The notes beneath the pieces were generated by a model. The model searched no databases. It was not told the origin of the DNA and saw only the letters and a program-made list of their open reading frames with translations. The position numbers were made by a program, and so were the translations under genes. This document shows positions 62,468 to 64,000 of a stretch of DNA of 64,000 nt, piece by piece. Position 1 is the first letter of the stretch; every line of letters starts with the position of its first letter. Source of the DNA: Colwellia sp. (GTDB taxonomy: Bacteria; Pseudomonadota; Gammaproteobacteria; Enterobacterales; Alteromonadaceae); the NCBI GenBank assembly GCA_002733765.1, contig NVWU01000011.1, positions 1 through 64,000 of the forward strand, in the 5' to 3' direction.

Positions 62468-62662
62468 AATACCCGTTCCAGCTGAATCATGCATTTTCAA
62501 GTGGAACGGATATATTCCAATGGGATTAGTGATTTAAGTTGATAAATAGTTCAATGACAGTTACTTTTAGAAGATATTAAATATTTACGTACATACCATT
62601 TCCATTTGATTATGAATCGCTCAGACTTTCTAAAGTGAGCACCTTCAAGTGGAGCGGGTATC
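62468..62662. repeat. MITE-like element between radC and the PilZ gene
   Basis: The ends are inverted repeats: TACCCGTTCCAGCTGAA (left) and the reverse complement of TTCAAGTGGAGCGGGTA (right). A further copy of the end sequence (TTTTCAAGTGGAACGG) lies inside at 62494. It has no coding potential and begins 2 bases after the radC stop codon. It is a different family from the elements at 2 and 4 kb. Confidence 0.7.
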
Positions 62663-62679
62663 AATAAAAGGATCCTCTT

Positions 62680-62991
62680 ATGACTGATAGTAGTTTTGAT
62701 GAGTCGGAACGCCGTAGTTCATTTCGTTTGGATATGGAAAAAGAGTTAGTGGATATTATGTGGAAAGATGAAAATGGCCAAGAGAACAGCAAGAAAATTA
62801 TCTGTTTAGATTTTGCTAGAGGTGGTTTGAAGCTTGACTGCGACATTGCTTTACCAGTAGAAACCGCTGTAACAGTGCTTTTCAAATCAGCGTCTGCGCA
62901 TAATCAAAAATTATATGGCAAAGTTTTACGTTGCATCAAACAAGATACCGGTTGGTTTGAGATAGCTTTAGTACTTGATAAAAACGCTTAA
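62680..62991 (+). CDS. PilZ-domain protein
   Basis: 103 residues, a single PilZ domain. The c-di-GMP motif RxxxR is present as RRSSFR (residues ~11-16); the second motif, usually D/NxSxxG, reads DFARGG, with Ala in place of Ser. It may bind c-di-GMP weakly. A ribosome site (AAGGATCC) precedes the ATG, just outside the MITE-like repeat. Possible effector of the CHASE-GGDEF-EAL protein and of the pilus-like system; that link is inference. Confidence 0.82.
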   Translation: MTDSSFDESERRSSFRLDMEKELVDIMWKDENGQENSKKIICLDFARGGLKLDCDIALPVETAVTVLFKSASAHNQKLYGKVLRCIKQDTGWFEIALVLDKNA

Positions 62992-63105
62992 TATTTCTCC
63001 AACAGGTTGCAAAAAGAGCTTTTGTTAAAATTGGACTACAATTAACACTTGACCTAGCTTTCTGTCTTTAAGTAAGCGCTGGGTAGTATTTAGGAAGAAA
63101 AATAT

Positions 63106-63774
63106 ATGATGATATTAGTGGGTGGCGAAAAAGGTGGTAGTGGCAAAAGCTGCTTGGCGCAAAATTTAGCGGTATATTTCGCACGAAATAAAAAAGCCAT
63201 AGTCTTAATGGTTGATTGTGATCCCCAACGCACCACATCAGATTGGATACAGGCTCGTAACAGTGATCCATCTCTTCCAGCGATTAATTGTATTCAACTT
63301 TACGGAAAAATTCGTAATGATTTGATTAGTTTAGCCCAGCATTACGATTATGTTATTGTCGATTGTGGTGGTCAAGATAATTTAGCTTTACGCGCGGCAA
63401 TGTCAGTTGCAGATCATGTTGTTATTCCATTAAGGCCTAAACGACGTGATTTAAAAACAGTGCCTCATATGGAAGATATGCTCAGTACTTGTAAAATGGT
63501 TAACCCGAAAATGTTGGCTTCTTTTGTGATGACTCAATGTCCATCATTGCCTAACCAAGCGCGTCGAATTATAGAAGCTAAAGAAGTCTGTACTTCATAT
63601 GGCATTAATGTCCTCAATGCTTTGACGTATAACCGTAATGTTTATGACGATAGTGAAGAGCTAGGTTCATCGGTTATTGAAATTGATCCCGATGGTAAAG
63701 CTGCTACCGAAATGATAGCCATCGCTGAAGAGCTAATGGCGATGAAACCGGATAATGCCCATGAGTTTAACTGA
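63106..63774 (+). CDS. ParA/MinD-family P-loop ATPase
   Basis: 222 residues. The deviant Walker A is GGEKGGSGKSCLAQNLA with the signature Lys, and Walker A' follows as LMVDCDPQRTTSDW. Walker B is VIVDCGG, with Gly where ParA has Asp-Xaa-Pro, as in several orphan ParA-like proteins that position cargo. AGGAAG lies ahead of the ATG. It overlaps the next gene by 14 bases, but no ParB is seen in the window, so it may localise a protein complex rather than segregate DNA. Confidence 0.88.
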   Translation: MMILVGGEKGGSGKSCLAQNLAVYFARNKKAIVLMVDCDPQRTTSDWIQARNSDPSLPAINCIQLYGKIRNDLISLAQHYDYVIVDCGGQDNLALRAAMSVADHVVIPLRPKRRDLKTVPHMEDMLSTCKMVNPKMLASFVMTQCPSLPNQARRIIEAKEVCTSYGINVLNALTYNRNVYDDSEELGSSVIEIDPDGKAATEMIAIAEELMAMKPDNAHEFN

Positions 63775-64000
63775 TCTAAAGAAAAGCAAGGACAGACCCC
63801 ATTCGAAGGAAAATGTTAAAGAGCATTTTACTATTGATGAATTTATTGCTGATGCGGATAACTATGCAAAAGGTGCACCGCAAATAGTAAGCAATGAAAA
63901 TCATGGTAAAATGAATCTTAAACAGGCGATACATGACGCTAAGCGCCTTATAGAACGAAAAAAATCGTCGGGTGTGAAAAGCAAGCCTTTCAGACGAGCA
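63761..64000 (+). CDS. Basic protein downstream of the ParA-like ATPase, truncated by the window edge
   Basis: 80 codons from the ATG at 63761, which overlaps the ParA-like gene by 14 bases; no stop before the edge. Starts MSLTDLKKSKDR, with a mixed acidic segment (FTIDEFIADADNYA) and a Lys/Arg-rich end (RLIERKKSSGVKSKPFRRA). The partner of an orphan ParA is often such a small basic protein. I do not recognise the family. Confidence 0.65.
   Translation, partial: MSLTDLKKSKDRPHSKENVKEHFTIDEFIADADNYAKGAPQIVSNENHGKMNLKQAIHDAKRLIERKKSSGVKSKPFRRA

Overview
The window is AT-rich and reads as chromosomal DNA of a marine gammaproteobacterium. It most resembles the Alteromonadales, family Colwelliaceae (Colwellia or Thalassotalea type). 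The basis is gene content: a DUF4212/sodium-solute symporter pair with a CrbS/CrbR-like two-component system, a TonB-dependent thiamine cluster, FbpABC iron uptake, and slmA, coaBC and radC. The many dispersed palindromic repeats also fit. The assignment is by recognition only. No rRNA, tRNA, CRISPR array, complete insertion sequence or prophage was seen.

Layout. 1-8.9 kb: start of an outer-membrane protein gene, a chemotaxis receptor, a DUF2892 protein, a Crp/Fnr regulator, a DnaQ-like exonuclease, a cNMP/CBS/DUF294 protein and the symporter pair; two MITE-like repeats share a ~100-bp core. 9-14 kb: thiamine uptake operon (TonB receptor, thiamine-binding protein, PnuT, kinase) behind a TPP riboswitch that seems to lack its P5 arm. 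14-18.2 kb: crbS and crbR, convergent. 18.3-25.3 kb: Fur-box genes (membrane protein plus di-heme oxidoreductase; an orphan ferric-binding protein), a CHASE-GGDEF-EAL protein, a CopD-like membrane protein and a cupredoxin.

25.4-48 kb: the accessory heart of the window. An atypical type IV pilus/type II secretion-like apparatus lies entirely on the minus strand: PilP-like protein, secretin, lipoprotein, three prepilins, a PilM-PilN-like fusion, a PilO-like protein, a PilT-like ATPase, two GspE/PilB-like ATPases and a GspF/PilC-like protein. A MoxR-DUF58-transglutaminase operon sits inside it. Nearly every intergenic junction carries one family of two-armed palindromic repeats. The arms come in two versions related by compensatory changes, and one junction has five tandem 93-bp units. 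A GIY-YIG nuclease gene at the distal end is bracketed by ~130-bp direct copies of the repeat. This nuclease/repeat pairing is the best candidate for an undescribed system here.

48-58 kb: two DUF1566 proteins (one a Calx-beta lipoprotein), a TonB receptor with a CxxC plug motif overlapping a thioredoxin-like gene, and a complete FbpABC operon, with Fur boxes ahead of the receptor and the transporter. 58-64 kb: pepD, slmA, coaBC, radC, a third MITE-like repeat, a PilZ protein, a ParA-like ATPase and the start of an overlapping basic protein. Iron (Fur-like sites at about six promoters), acetate-type carbon sensing and thiamine salvage are the recurring physiological themes.
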